Positions 16,164-25,853 of a stretch of 64,000 nucleotides of DNA are shown in pieces. Source of the stretch: Candidatus Woesearchaeota archaeon (GTDB lineage Archaea; Nanobdellota; Nanobdellia; Woesearchaeales; JACPJR01); contig JACPJR010000031.1 in assembly GCA_016187565.1 (NCBI GenBank), positions 119,745 through 183,744 of the forward strand, written 5' to 3'. The stretch's first letter is position 1. The number at the start of each line of letters is the position of its first letter. A model generated the notes under the pieces. It was not told where the DNA came from. It saw only the letters and a list, made by a program, of their open reading frames with translations, and searched no databases. The position numbers and the translations under genes are program-made.

Positions 16164-16919
16164 ATGCAACAACAGCAACAACAGGTATTTTCTCTATTAC
16201 TAGATCAGGATGAAGTCACTTGGCAGTCTATAATCTATGAACTGATTAAAACAGAACAGATGGACCCCTGGGATATTGATATCTCTGAGTTAGCCAAGAA
16301 ATTTCTGGTTATGCTCAAGAAGTTTAAGGAAGCAGACTTTCGCATTAGTGGTAAAGTGCTTTTAGCAGCTGCGCTTCTCCTTCGCTTGAAATCAGACAAG
16401 TTTGTCGGAGAGGATATGCAGGAACTTGATCGTTTAATTGCAGCAACCGAGCAAACCGGGGATGAGTTCTATGAAGAGCTTGAACAGGAGCAATCCATGA
16501 ATGAGCCTTTAGCTGAAGAGCCACATCTCTTACCAAGGACACCACAACCACGAAAACGAAAAGTATCAGTCTTTGACTTAGTCGAAGCGCTTGAAAAAGC
16601 CCTTGAGGTCCAACAACGAAGAACAACCCGTATTATTCCTGAAGCTCCGGTGGTAAAAGCACCTGAGAAAACGACTGATATGACCGTGATTATTAAGGAT
16701 GTCTATCACCAAGTCAGGCATTATTTTTTGGTCAAACGAGTCAAACGATTAACCTTTTCTCAACTATTACCCTCGCAAAAAAAAGAGGATAAAGTATATA
16801 CCTTCATCCCACTCCTCCATCTCACCAATCAGAGAAAAATTGATTTAGAACAGGAACAACATTTTGGTGAGATTGAAATTCTGTTGACAACACCAGAAAA
16901 AGAAGAAGTTGTTCAATAG
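16164..16919 (+). CDS. scpA: ScpA, condensin kleisin subunit
   Basis: ScpA bridges the SMC heads in prokaryotic condensin. The protein from ATG 16164 (251 aa) has the family N-terminus: LLLDQDEVTWQSIIYELI, then MDPWDIDISELAKKFL (the PWDIDI motif), then ISGKVLLAAALLLRLKSD. An acidic linker and the C-terminal winged-helix region (KRLTFSQLLPSQ, FIPLLHLTNQRKIDLEQEQHFGEIEI) follow. The frame is open upstream to 16032, but the hydrophobic extension lies before the TATA box and is probably untranslated. The Gln run after the start is unusual. No smc or scpB gene is adjacent. Confidence 0.85.
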   Translation: MQQQQQQVFSLLLDQDEVTWQSIIYELIKTEQMDPWDIDISELAKKFLVMLKKFKEADFRISGKVLLAAALLLRLKSDKFVGEDMQELDRLIAATEQTGDEFYEELEQEQSMNEPLAEEPHLLPRTPQPRKRKVSVFDLVEALEKALEVQQRRTTRIIPEAPVVKAPEKTTDMTVIIKDVYHQVRHYFLVKRVKRLTFSQLLPSQKKEDKVYTFIPLLHLTNQRKIDLEQEQHFGEIEILLTTPEKEEVVQ

Positions 16920-16932
16920 TTGGAAAAAACAG

Positions 16933-18384
16933 CTATGGTTGTTGGGTGTAATGCTCAGTAAGATGGTTACTATCCTTTGCATTCATATAACGAACAGCAT
17001 CTCGTATGCCGCCTAAGGTTAACGGCACCATGCGATATATCCGCTGTATTTGACCAACAGTAATGCAAGGTTCTGATCCATCATCCCAATTATTATGTGC
17101 AGTATGCCACTGCTCTTGAGATCTTGGGTTAATCCAAACTGCATGCTGAAACCGGTCAGCAACTCGTTGTAACCACTCTGGCTTTAACTCATAGGGCGAC
17201 ATCCGTGCATCTCCCACTATGAAAACCCGATGAGCAGGATCTAATCGCAATAACCTTTCTGTTGGAAATGGTTTCTCCCTTCGTTTATCAGTATAAACCG
17301 TTTCATCAAAGCAGTTGTGAAAGTAATACGTTTTTAAGTCCTCTTTAAATCGATCGTTCATTTTAGCAAATAACTGCATGACAATACCTACATACGCATC
17401 CATCGAGTACCCACCATTATCGATCATAAGAATAACCCGTATTTTATCACGGGTATTTTTCTCGAAATAGAGCTCAACCCTTCCGGTCTTGCCTGCTTCA
17501 TAAACCGTTCTTTCTATAGCAAGCTCATCTGAAATTCCCAGAGGAGCAAGCTGTCGGAGTTCCCGTAAAGCAGCTGTCATCGTATCATCGCTTACACGAG
17601 TGTTCACATCAACAGGATACGATCGTGGATCATCCAATACTCGTCGTGCAGATAATCCTCCACCTTGTCCACCAACCCGTATACCTCCGTATCCTCTGCC
17701 GGAATGCCCATAGGGAGATATACCACCAGTTCCTATCCAATGTGCTCCGCCAGCATGTTCTGTCCGTTGTCTTTTTGCCACCTCTTGCATCCTCTCAAGA
17801 AGCTCATCGATAGCAACACTACGAAAATCAGCAGCTGCATCATTGAAACTATTCCCCTTGGTTTGTTCTGGATCGGCTGGATCAACCCGATCTTCCAAGG
17901 TAGGATCATCTCGCTGCAAGAGTGCAGCACCATCTACGGTCCTTTTTACTTCAGTTGGCTGGCGTTGAAAAAGGTGATCGAGAAATGCATCTCGTAAAAG
18001 TTTTGGATCTAAAGGCCGCTCCGACCAATGAGGGTCATCCCGAATCTGCGCCTCAAACCATCTTTTCAAAAGAGATGAGCCATACATTGCATCTTCTAAA
18101 TGACCATCTTGTGGCGTTTCAATTCCAAAAAAATAATCACAGAAGGCATTGGTGTACGGTCCGCGGTGTTTTGGAGACTTTACTACTAACACTTGTCCAG
18201 CATCATACAACTCAGAAACACTCCTGATCATGCCATGGTCAGCTAGCAGATACAACTCTCGGAGTGTTCGTACATCTGCAGGAACACCATACTTCTTCAG
18301 TGCATGTATAAAGCCAGCAAACATGTTATCAGCGATATGGTTGTTCTCGATAATGTCTTTGATCTCTCCTGTCCTCGCCCCCAA
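16933..18384 (-). CDS. VWA (CoxE-like) domain protein partnered with a MoxR ATPase
   Basis: The 483-residue protein has an N-terminal CoxE-like helical region (FIHALKKYGVPADVRTLREL), a Gly/Arg-rich linker, and a C-terminal von Willebrand A domain whose metal-site strand reads VILMIDNGGYSMDAYV. That is an altered form of DxSxS which I recall from CoxE-type VWA proteins. YYFHNCFDETVY and VFIVGDARMSPYEL follow the usual VWA order. MoxR-VWA pairs act as chaperones that mature or insert metal in target complexes. The TTG start overlaps the MoxR gene by 56 bases; ATG at 18324 (residue 21), 5 bases after the MoxR stop, is a credible alternative. Confidence 0.8.
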   Translation of the reverse strand: MGARTGEIKDIIENNHIADNMFAGFIHALKKYGVPADVRTLRELYLLADHGMIRSVSELYDAGQVLVVKSPKHRGPYTNAFCDYFFGIETPQDGHLEDAMYGSSLLKRWFEAQIRDDPHWSERPLDPKLLRDAFLDHLFQRQPTEVKRTVDGAALLQRDDPTLEDRVDPADPEQTKGNSFNDAAADFRSVAIDELLERMQEVAKRQRTEHAGGAHWIGTGGISPYGHSGRGYGGIRVGGQGGGLSARRVLDDPRSYPVDVNTRVSDDTMTAALRELRQLAPLGISDELAIERTVYEAGKTGRVELYFEKNTRDKIRVILMIDNGGYSMDAYVGIVMQLFAKMNDRFKEDLKTYYFHNCFDETVYTDKRREKPFPTERLLRLDPAHRVFIVGDARMSPYELKPEWLQRVADRFQHAVWINPRSQEQWHTAHNNWDDGSEPCITVGQIQRIYRMVPLTLGGIRDAVRYMNAKDSNHLTEHYTQQP

Positions 18385-19267
18385 GAGCAGATTTCATTCC
18401 ATGCCAATATTCTCTAAGAGTTCCCCAATCAACTCCTCGTTTAATTAATGCCTGTCCACCTTCAAGTTTCTCTATTCTTTTCCTATCAGTAATACCATTA
18501 GCAGTAAGATACTGCACCCAATCCCGCAATTCACGGGTTGCCGGGCTTCTTTCTAACCTTCTTTCTCTGAGCTCATAAAATACACCTATTGCTGTCTGGA
18601 GCACCTGGTCGCTAATGGTAGGAAAATGCAGCTTCATAATCTCCCACATCCGTTGTTGCGTCGGAAAATCAATATAATGGTAAACACATCTCCCCAAAAA
18701 GGCACTCGGTAATTCTTTCTCTGCATTACTGGTTATGACGATAACTGGTGTATGTGTTGCAGGGATTGTCTGTCCGGTTTCTTTGACATATATCTCCCGC
18801 CGTTCTAAAATGGCCAGAAGATTGTTGGGAACTTCTCTTTCTGCCTTATCTATTTCATCTAAGGTTAGGACCACTGGTTTTTCTGATAGAAATGCCCTTC
18901 CTACTGGGCCATAGGTAATATAATCCTCAATGTGGTCTACTCTTCTTCTTTCTGTACCCTGACCAGCTGCTACCAACTGTGCATCCGTAAGCCTTAAAAC
19001 AGCATCGTAGGTATAACACAGTTCCAGGCCTTTTGTTTCTGAGGTTATTGGCGCTAAGATATGTTCCAGACCAAGAACGCTTGCAGCCTCTTCACCTAAT
19101 TTCGTTTTTCCTGTGCCAGATTCTCCTTCGACCAGAAGAGGCTTACCAAGAAGGTATGCTATAGACAGTGCTCGTGCTAATTCTTTATCAGCCAAATAGT
19201 GATCGCTTCCTTTAAATGTTTTGAGTTGTGTTAATATCCCCGGATCTATCCCATTCGTTTGTGCCAT
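18329..19267 (-). CDS. MoxR-family AAA+ ATPase
   Basis: The 312-residue protein has Walker A GESGTGKTKLGEEAA (about residues 47-61), Walker B VVLTLDEIDKAERE, sensor-1 PVIVITSNAEKELPSAFLGRC and an arginine finger in the same stretch. The C-terminal lid helices (ATRELRDWVQYL) match MoxR proteins. It is upstream of and overlaps the VWA gene, forming the usual MoxR/VWA chaperone pair. The client is not evident from neighbours (ScpA, M1 peptidase, radical SAM). A TATA-like TTTTTAAAAG lies about 25 bases before the start on the minus strand. Confidence 0.9.
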   Translation of the reverse strand: MAQTNGIDPGILTQLKTFKGSDHYLADKELARALSIAYLLGKPLLVEGESGTGKTKLGEEAASVLGLEHILAPITSETKGLELCYTYDAVLRLTDAQLVAAGQGTERRRVDHIEDYITYGPVGRAFLSEKPVVLTLDEIDKAEREVPNNLLAILERREIYVKETGQTIPATHTPVIVITSNAEKELPSAFLGRCVYHYIDFPTQQRMWEIMKLHFPTISDQVLQTAIGVFYELRERRLERSPATRELRDWVQYLTANGITDRKRIEKLEGGQALIKRGVDWGTLREYWHGMKSALGGEDRRDQRHYREQPYR

Positions 19268-19369
19268 GGTGTTGAAGGAAGAATAAGCCTTCTTTTAAAA
19301 AGATTTACGTTTCATCGGCTTCATCCAAAAATGGTTTCTAACGCCTGAATTAAAAATAACAACAATAGA

Positions 19370-19447
19370 GGTGCAGACGCCCAAAATTTCAGCAAAAATT
19401 TTGTGCTACTCGGGTTTCCCCTAAGGAACCCTCCCTCGTTCTGCACC
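19370..19447 (+). ncRNA. Candidate structured RNA of about 78 nt (three-stem fold)
   Basis: Outer arms GGTGCAGA (19370-19377) and TCTGCACC (19440-19447) close an 8-bp stem. Inside are two further hairpins: CAAAATTT / AAATTTTG (19382-19403) and GGGTTTCC / GGAACCC (19412-19431). The element lies outside the predicted transcripts of both flanking genes, and a TATA-like ATTAAAAAT lies about 20 bases upstream (about 19349-19357). Length and the 7-bp end stem followed by A recall a tRNA, but no T-arm or anticodon arm can be drawn. Confidence 0.4.
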
Positions 19448-19457
19448 AATCGTGAGA

Positions 19458-19480
19458 TTTATAAATAATTACATTTAAAA
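19458..19480 (+). promoter_or_regulatory. TATA boxes for the radical SAM gene
   Basis: TTTATAAAT (19458-19466) and TTTAAAA (19474-19480) precede the ATG at 19504. The second is at leaderless spacing (30 bases); the first would give a short leader. Confidence 0.5.
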
Positions 19481-19503
19481 GACACTATTGGTTTCCTCTT
19501 TGG

Positions 19504-20718
19504 ATGGAATCAGACAGAAGTGGAGTAAGGGAATCGGCGAGATCATGTGTTGATCTAGAATCAGTAGTGAGTTTTTTTGAAAAAAAGATAGCTGAAGATA
19601 ATGAAGCCCTGCGGCAGAGGTATATTGCAAGAATGAGAACTGAGCCCTACGATCCAAAGGGGCTTGTTATTGTTATGCGCTATGACTGTGTTTTTGCTTG
19701 CGGCCATTGCTTTTTCTATAGCAATCTTCACTCAAAAGAAATATTATCCGATGAAGCAATAGATAGAGCAATAGACTTTGCTGCCAAGAGTGGTATGTCT
19801 TTTGTTCTCTTCTCTGGCGGAGAGCCAATGATTGATCCCCAAAGGGTATTTAGAGCAATTGTGAGAGTAAAAGAAAAAGGATTACATGCTCTTTTACAAA
19901 GTTCTTATCTTGGAGATACAGTGGATCAAATAGAGGAAAACGCAACAAGAATTGGGAAATTAGGAATTGCAGAGTTTCTCACTTCTTTAAGCGTGTTTCA
20001 TCAACACGCAAAACCACCATCTACGGTAATGGATTATGTTGATAACGTGGTGAGGATTGTAGATGCAATTACCAGAAAGGGGATTGGTGTGGGTATTAAA
20101 AACACCTGGGATGTAAACGTTGGAAGAACAGAATCAGTAGAGCAATCTAATAGATTTACACAGAAGTTAAGAGAAGCAGGAGCAGTATTTTTAGGACAAC
20201 CCTTTCAACAAGGAGAATACATCTTTAGTATGAATGAAAGACAGATCCATTTAGAAGACCCCTGCATTATCAGTGTCGGAAATGCAAGAGCTCAAGGAAT
20301 GGTTTCTCAACGGCCAGTGGCTTGGGAAAAATCCCTTTATCACTGCCCTATTTTTTATGAATTACACCATGCAGGTGGCATGTTAACTATTTATCCTGAT
20401 GGAAATGTTGCACGATGTTGCTCTGCTGAAAAGAAAGCGAATTTTGGATTTGGAAACGTTCTTACTGATTCATTTGAAGATATTATCCGAAACATAAGAA
20501 GAAGTGACTATGTGCGCCCAGATATGGCCGTCGTGTTGCAAGAAGGGTATAGGATGTTACACGAGGAGTTTCCTGACTTATTGCCGAAAGATGGGCCCTG
20601 CCAGGCATGCGAAATATGTAGTCCCATTGTTGCTCATGAAAAAACACGAACTAGATTAGCTGAAAGAACCGGCAACCGACATCTCTTTGTACCCTATACT
20701 CACCGAAATAACAGATAA
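19504..20718 (+). CDS. Radical SAM/SPASM-domain protein
   Basis: The 404-residue enzyme binds a 4Fe-4S cluster through CVFACGHC (CxxxCxxC, about residues 62-69), with the SAM-binding LFSGGEPMI strand about 35 residues on. The C-terminus has extra cysteines (VARCCSAEK, CQACEICSP) and the phrase FGFGNVL, as in SPASM-type auxiliary cluster domains. SPASM enzymes modify peptides or proteins, or mature metallocofactors. No precursor peptide gene is seen beside it, so its substrate is unknown. It stands alone, convergent with cdc48. Confidence 0.85.
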   Translation: MESDRSGVRESARSCVDLESVVSFFEKKIAEDNEALRQRYIARMRTEPYDPKGLVIVMRYDCVFACGHCFFYSNLHSKEILSDEAIDRAIDFAAKSGMSFVLFSGGEPMIDPQRVFRAIVRVKEKGLHALLQSSYLGDTVDQIEENATRIGKLGIAEFLTSLSVFHQHAKPPSTVMDYVDNVVRIVDAITRKGIGVGIKNTWDVNVGRTESVEQSNRFTQKLREAGAVFLGQPFQQGEYIFSMNERQIHLEDPCIISVGNARAQGMVSQRPVAWEKSLYHCPIFYELHHAGGMLTIYPDGNVARCCSAEKKANFGFGNVLTDSFEDIIRNIRRSDYVRPDMAVVLQEGYRMLHEEFPDLLPKDGPCQACEICSPIVAHEKTRTRLAERTGNRHLFVPYTHRNNR

Positions 20719-20731
20719 CACTCAGAACTCA

Positions 20732-23700
20732 TCAGCCCATATAGGAAGGCTTGTCTTCCTTCATTTCCTTTCCCCTTGCAGACCTGAAGAATTCTTCGAG
20801 GGTTCGATAGGCTTCTTCAATCTCTTTGGTTACTGAAGGCCGTACTTTCTTTAATGCTTCCTCAAAGTGATCCATGGTAATTTCTTTGATTTTCATATCT
20901 GGTTTATGATCCTCTCGCTTTCCTTTGTCTATTTTTCGTCGCAGGGCCATAATGGCTGCTTCACGACATACTGCTTCGATATCAGCCCCAACATAGCCCT
21001 CTGTTTGCTCGGCAAGTTTCTTAATATCAACATTTTTGATGGGCATTCCTTGGGTATGGACACGGAAGATGGCTTCTCGTCCTGCTTGATCAGATGGAGG
21101 TACATAGATAATACGATCAAATCTGCCAGGTCGTAGAAGGGCTGTATCTAAAATATCTGGTCTGTTGGTTGCTGCGATAATAACAATATCATGGAGGTCT
21201 TGAAGTCCATCCATCTCTGTTAACAATTGATTTACCACACGCTCGCCACTGTGGTTTTCACTCATCACTCCTCGACGAGGTGCAATACTGTCAATCTCGT
21301 CAAAGAAGATAATACTTGGGCTGGTTTGTCGTGCTTTGTTGAAAATCTTACGAATTCCTCGTTCACTCTCACCCACCCATTTACTGATAAGCTCTGGGCC
21401 ATTGACGAGGATAAAATTTGCCTCAGACTCATTAGCAACCGCCTTTGCCAACAAGGTTTTTCCTGTTCCCGGAGGACCATAGAGCAAGATTCCTTTCGGA
21501 GGTTTGACTCCCATTCTATGGAAAACTTCAGGATACTTCAACGGCCATTCTACTGCTTCAATGAGTTCTTGTTGCACCTTTTCCAGCCCTCCAATATGTT
21601 CCCATTTCACTGAAGGGATCTCAACAAGAACCTCACGCATGGCACTCGGACGAACAACCTTTAATGCTTCAAAAAAGTCATTTCTGGTTATATGTAACTT
21701 TGATAATAATTCTTTCGGAATTGGTTCTTCTTTTTGTAGCTCGAGATCAGGCAAGATCTTTCTGAGCACGATCATGGCTGCTTCCTTTGAGAGCGCAGAG
21801 AGATCTGCTCCGACAAATCCATGCGTTATCTCTGAGATCTCTGTCAGGAGATGTTCGGTAACTTTTCTTGAAATAAGATTCTCAACACGATCTTCTCTTG
21901 AGATTTCCCTGATTTTTTCACTGATCCATTTATCAGGCTGGATAAGAACAACACCTTTTTCATTTGTTTCAGCATGTTGTTTTAATTCATCAAGGATTTC
22001 ATTGCTGATGGTGTCAGTACACATCCTCATAAAATCCTTCACCGATCGTTTGATGTCTGCAGGAATATATTTTGCAAGCGCTACCTTGAGCCTTGGTTCA
22101 ATCATCCCCGAGAGGAGTGTGATATTTTCTGCTTCGATAGGAATACTCTTAACCAGATCTTTTGTCGGGAGTTTTGCAAAGAATTCCTGAAATCCTTTGG
22201 TTATTTCTTCTCGCTTCCATGCTGGATTTAAGGTAGTCGGATCATTATTAATGGGCATATTTCTGGTATGAATCTTCAGAATTTTCAATCTGCCCTCTTT
22301 GCGTGGTACCCCTATCTCAATTTCTCGGTCAAACCGTCCTGGTCTTCGTAATGCGGGGTCCAATGCATTGGGTATGTTTGATGCTGCGATAACCACCACT
22401 TTTCCACGAGACTTTAAGCCATCCATGATTGCCAGCAGCTGGGCAACAACACGACGCTCGACTTCACCCTGCACTTCCTCACGTTTTGCAGCAATAGCAT
22501 CAATTTCATCGATAAAGATAATAGACGGTGCATTTTTCTCCGCGTCTTCGAATTTCTTTCTAAGGTTTTCTTCAGAATTATGGGCAAAGATCCCTCCAAA
22601 TCCTGCAATAAAGTTTTGTGTTGGGTTGACGGAAATATCGTAGACAAACTCAGGAGCATCAGCTTCTTGAATCTCAACTACCTTATCCCAGGATATATCG
22701 CTTTCGATAATTTGGTGGAGGATAGGGCTCTCAAGTTTCTGAAGAACATTTTTTCCTACACTTTTCGAATGTTTCCATGCAGTCATATTGTTCTTTCTCA
22801 AAATCTCTTGAACGTCTGTTGTCAGAGGGATTTGATCTCTCCGTGAAAATTTCTTTTGTAAGCAATATTCATAGATAGTAGCATTTCTTTGGCTATCCAA
22901 GAAACCTATCTCCTTAAATATTTCAAGATTATCGTAATCTGCAAAGCAGATTCTTCGCTGTGGCCTGTTTTTTCTTTCATAGATCTTTGCAATAATACCA
23001 AAACTCAACAGGAGATAGGCGATATCATCAGCAAGGTCAGGGCTTTCTGTACAGACTTCCACCATTAATGCAGGAGTCTTTGTGTTGAGGTGTCCATCAC
23101 CACTAAAATAGCCACGCAAAAAAGCACTGAGATTCTTTTTATTGAGATTATACACTAGCTGAGGAACGCTTTTCTTCCTTGCACCCGAGGAAAATCTCAG
23201 GACATGTTTCATTATTTTTCCAAGAATCCCAGAACAGATGAAAATGTCAGTCCCCTGTGAGTTCGGCTTATGATACACAAGGACTTGTCCAAATAGTCTT
23301 TGGCAGAGTTGGGCAACTACCTTTTCTTCATCTCTATGGATAGATAATCGTACCTCATTTTTGGTTGTGTAGGATCCTTCAGCCATCCATAATCCGAAAA
23401 ATGTCCATAACTCTTCTGAAAACTTTAATGTTGCTGGGAAGACCTTCCCTTTAGTCCTGATTTGTAAGAGATCTTTATTGATGGTGATATTTGTATGATT
23501 AACCAGCTTCATGAAGCTACTAACCGGAATGCCGATATTTTTATTTTTGAGGTCATACACATATTTTTCCTTAACGTTAAGGATCTTTGCTACTTCTCTA
23601 ATACCAAGCTTATGTATTGCTTCAGAAAGATACCTCTGTCCATTGGCTATTCGTATGCTATAGTCTTCTTCTCGTAAAGCTTCAAGTAGATCAAGTTCCT

Positions 23701-24898
23701 CTAGAGGATGGGAGGGTAGCGGAATCTTTTTTGGAATTGCAATAAAAGATTCGTTGACTTTGAGATCAGAAGTCTTTATCTCTGCAATACCTGTATTTCC
23801 CAATGTAAAGAGCGAATGATAATTCGTTACCCTAATAGACCTTCCCGAACGTGTTTTAACCTTGTACACTTTTCCCTGTGTTTTATGCTTGATGAGACCG
23901 GTAACTGGACTTAGGACGATTTTGCCCTTGTCATCAAAACAGGCTACCTGAATGTTTTGTCTTCCTTGATCAACGACCTCTCCAATAGGAACACGTTTGA
24001 GCATGTTATTCTCAGAGATAAGGATTTTTTCATCTCCTGGTAAGGATTGTCCGTAAAATTTACTCATAATCTCAGGACCATTAATCAGGATAAAGTTCGC
24101 ATTGGTTTCATTAGCCACTGCTTTTGCGAGGAGTGTTTTTCCTGTACCCGGAGGACCATGGAGGAGTACTCCTTTTGGCGCTTCAATCCCCAGCCGTTCA
24201 AAAATCTCAGGATGTTTCAGAGGAAGCTCTACCATCTCTCGTACTTTTTTAATTTCTTCGTTAAGACCACCAATATCTTCATAGGTTACTTCTAAGGATT
24301 TCTCCTCAACACTCTCTACCGGTTCAGGGTTAAAAACAACTTCGGTTAATTCTGATACAATAACTGCTTGTTTCGGATTGGTGTCTACAACAATAAATTT
24401 AAGATCCCCAAAGCCAAAGCCCATCATGCTTTCATCGAGAATGTTGAAGACATCATTGAAAAATGGACTCTGAGACATGGTTGATCTTCTTCTCTGCTGT
24501 CCACCAAGCGAGACAATGTCCCCTTTAAGGAGCGCTCTCCCTAACAGCCCTTGCTTGAAGAGCATGGGAGATGCTCGAATCATAATGCCCTTCTTTGATG
24601 GTGCAATAATTATCTTTTTGGCCTCTTTAACATCTGCCTTATAGACGTTAACAACTTCACCAATACCGGTTTTCCCATTTCTTCTGATAAGACCGTCCAT
24701 GCGGATGATGTTCAATCCAATATCTCCAGGGTAAGCTCTATCAACAATGCCAACAGTTTCTCTTTCTCCGGTTATAGAAACTATATCCCCCGGACGTACA
24801 CCTATCTCATGCATGTAGCTTGAATCTATACGGACAATTCCCTTGTTAACATCATCCTGGATAGCTTCTGCAACTTTGAGCTTGATGATCTTTACCAT
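20732..24898 (-). CDS. cdc48: Cdc48/VCP AAA+ unfoldase interrupted by an intein
   Basis: Cdc48 extracts and unfolds proteins, often for the proteasome. The order is an N-domain (residues 1-190, double-psi barrel [11 protein letters not shown]), D1 (Walker [14 protein letters not shown] at about 248, Walker [13 protein letters not shown] after the intein) and D2 (second [29 protein letters not shown], second arginine finger LLRPGRFDR). A 490-residue intein sits in D1 at YGQ/SEENL. Without it the protein is about 898 residues, longer than most archaeal homologues (about 730-810). The excess is an insertion of about 130 residues between HTRNMPI and THGFVGADL in the D1 lid. It is co-transcribed with the SecB-like gene 3 bases upstream. 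Confidence 0.95.
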   Translation of the reverse strand: MVKIIKLKVAEAIQDDVNKGIVRIDSSYMHEIGVRPGDIVSITGERETVGIVDRAYPGDIGLNIIRMDGLIRRNGKTGIGEVVNVYKADVKEAKKIIIAPSKKGIMIRASPMLFKQGLLGRALLKGDIVSLGGQQRRRSTMSQSPFFNDVFNILDESMMGFGFGDLKFIVVDTNPKQAVIVSELTEVVFNPEPVESVEEKSLEVTYEDIGGLNEEIKKVREMVELPLKHPEIFERLGIEAPKGVLLHGPPGTGKTLLAKAVANETNANFILINGPEIMSKFYGQSLPGDEKILISENNMLKRVPIGEVVDQGRQNIQVACFDDKGKIVLSPVTGLIKHKTQGKVYKVKTRSGRSIRVTNYHSLFTLGNTGIAEIKTSDLKVNESFIAIPKKIPLPSHPLEELDLLEALREEDYSIRIANGQRYLSEAIHKLGIREVAKILNVKEKYVYDLKNKNIGIPVSSFMKLVNHTNITINKDLLQIRTKGKVFPATLKFSEELWTFFGLWMAEGSYTTKNEVRLSIHRDEEKVVAQLCQRLFGQVLVYHKPNSQGTDIFICSGILGKIMKHVLRFSSGARKKSVPQLVYNLNKKNLSAFLRGYFSGDGHLNTKTPALMVEVCTESPDLADDIAYLLLSFGIIAKIYERKNRPQRRICFADYDNLEIFKEIGFLDSQRNATIYEYCLQKKFSRRDQIPLTTDVQEILRKNNMTAWKHSKSVGKNVLQKLESPILHQIIESDISWDKVVEIQEADAPEFVYDISVNPTQNFIAGFGGIFAHNSEENLRKKFEDAEKNAPSIIFIDEIDAIAAKREEVQGEVERRVVAQLLAIMDGLKSRGKVVVIAASNIPNALDPALRRPGRFDREIEIGVPRKEGRLKILKIHTRNMPINNDPTTLNPAWKREEITKGFQEFFAKLPTKDLVKSIPIEAENITLLSGMIEPRLKVALAKYIPADIKRSVKDFMRMCTDTISNEILDELKQHAETNEKGVVLIQPDKWISEKIREISREDRVENLISRKVTEHLLTEISEITHGFVGADLSALSKEAAMIVLRKILPDLELQKEEPIPKELLSKLHITRNDFFEALKVVRPSAMREVLVEIPSVKWEHIGGLEKVQQELIEAVEWPLKYPEVFHRMGVKPPKGILLYGPPGTGKTLLAKAVANESEANFILVNGPELISKWVGESERGIRKIFNKARQTSPSIIFFDEIDSIAPRRGVMSENHSGERVVNQLLTEMDGLQDLHDIVIIAATNRPDILDTALLRPGRFDRIIYVPPSDQAGREAIFRVHTQGMPIKNVDIKKLAEQTEGYVGADIEAVCREAAIMALRRKIDKGKREDHKPDMKIKEITMDHFEEALKKVRPSVTKEIEEAYRTLEEFFRSARGKEMKEDKPSYMG
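22577..24046 (-). other. Intein with LAGLIDADG homing endonuclease inside cdc48
   Basis: The intein starts with Ser ([10 protein letters not shown], block A; Ser codon 24044-24046) and ends FGGIFAHN (codon 22577-22579), followed by Ser+1 of the extein. This is a class 1 intein with Ser nucleophiles at both junctions. Block B appears as [12 protein letters not shown], and block F as [14 protein letters not shown]. The two LAGLIDADG helices are [11 protein letters not shown] and [12 protein letters not shown], each retaining an acidic catalytic residue (Glu, Asp). All splicing residues are present, so splicing and homing activity are plausible. D2 has no intein. Confidence 0.9.
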
Positions 24899-24901
24899 AG
24901 C

Positions 24902-25324
24902 TTAATCGGCAACTTTAATACGAGGCAACTGAATAGGCGGTGGTAGATTTATCTCATTGCTAAGCATGAGTGCTTCAAGGTGACATTTGTTGAGTGAAGA
25001 ATTAAGCACTTCATTCATAACTTCTTTAGGCACTTTTTTGTCCTTTTTCCAGGATTCCAGTGTCTCTTTAATGACTTTTTCTGAACCTAAGTACAAAAGT
25101 TCACCAGTAAATTCTATCTTTCCGACACCTTCACTGTACATTGTGGTAAAGACAAAAGTAAACTTTAACCCAGATTCTTTTGCCTTTCCCAGTGAGAGAT
25201 TTGCGTTTTGCACGTCCTTCACGGCAATGTTGTTTTCAATATTGATTTTTCCGGAAAGAGGTTTGCTGCGTTCTGCGTTAATTTTCACGAGATTTATACC
25301 GATAACGGTCATAGATATCACCAT
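24902..25324 (-). CDS. SecB-like conserved archaeal protein
   Basis: The 140-residue protein has a beta-rich core (GLKFTFVFTTMYSEGVGKIEFTGELLYLG), a charged helix, and a C-terminal helix ending ALMLSNEINLPPPIQLPRI. This last phrase and the overall layout resemble archaeal SecB-like chaperone proteins; that is a fold-level guess. It sits 3 bases upstream of cdc48, suggesting joint expression and perhaps a client-handling role. The ATG at 25324 is at leaderless distance from TATTTAAAT (about 25345-25353). ATG 25312, preceded by GGTGAT, is the alternative. Confidence 0.6.
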   Translation of the reverse strand: MVISMTVIGINLVKINAERSKPLSGKINIENNIAVKDVQNANLSLGKAKESGLKFTFVFTTMYSEGVGKIEFTGELLYLGSEKVIKETLESWKKDKKVPKEVMNEVLNSSLNKCHLEALMLSNEINLPPPIQLPRIKVAD

Positions 25325-25409
25325 GAAACAGGAATCGGAAATAGTATTTAAATGTATTGGTTTCGTTTTGGTGTTTGTCGACTGCTAAATGATGAGAACT
25401 CTTCGCTGT

Positions 25410-25853
25410 CTAGACCCGCATACCACAGTTGAAACAGTAATGATCTCTGCCCTCGAGCGTTGCCTTACATCGTGGACAATATTTCGTAGTATAGCGAAGC
25501 TGCTGACCATGGTGTACCTGATGATGGTTCTCTGGTGAAGGCGTTGTCGGTTGTGGTCTTAGTTGTTGCTGGTGCTCATGGTGTACTCGTTGTGGTTGTT
25601 GCATCCTCAGATCCCTTTCTCTAAGATCTGGATCTGAACGTCGGATCCTTTCAATCTCTTGATCTTCCTTCTCTCGCCACCATTTAAATGCTCCAAAAAA
25701 GATAAACCCAAAGGCAAGAATAGTAAACAAGCGCATCTTCAGAAAGAGCGAGATGACCAAAACTAAAATACCTACAGCAATAAACCAAATTCCTTTAATC
25801 GTTGTTATTTTTGACTCTTTTTGGAGAGTACTCGGGTGTTGAGTATAGACCAT
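25410..25853 (-). CDS. Membrane protein with C-terminal zinc ribbon
   Basis: The 147-residue protein has two closely spaced hydrophobic segments (GIWFIAVGILVLVISLFL, about residues 21-38, and LFTILAFGFIFFGAF, about 42-56). A His/Gln/Pro-rich linker of about 60 residues and a zinc ribbon CPRCKATLEGRDHYCFNCG (CxxC-x11-CxxC) follow. Such proteins are common in archaea and of unknown role. The start overlaps the end of the upstream thymidylate kinase gene by 49 bases, so the two are co-transcribed. Confidence 0.7.
   Translation of the reverse strand: MVYTQHPSTLQKESKITTIKGIWFIAVGILVLVISLFLKMRLFTILAFGFIFFGAFKWWREKEDQEIERIRRSDPDLRERDLRMQQPQRVHHEHQQQLRPQPTTPSPENHHQVHHGQQLRYTTKYCPRCKATLEGRDHYCFNCGMRV

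Noticed and set aside
1666..19431. Similarity between the hairpin at 1666-1700 and the structured element at about 19412-19431
   Set aside because: Both contain a CCCC(G)TAAGG core, but the match is short and the surrounding folds differ, so a shared repeat family is not supported.
19370..19447. tRNA gene
   Set aside because: A 7-bp end stem followed by A fits, but no T-arm, D-arm or anticodon loop can be drawn; kept only as a structured RNA candidate. No other tRNA or rRNA gene was recognised in the window.
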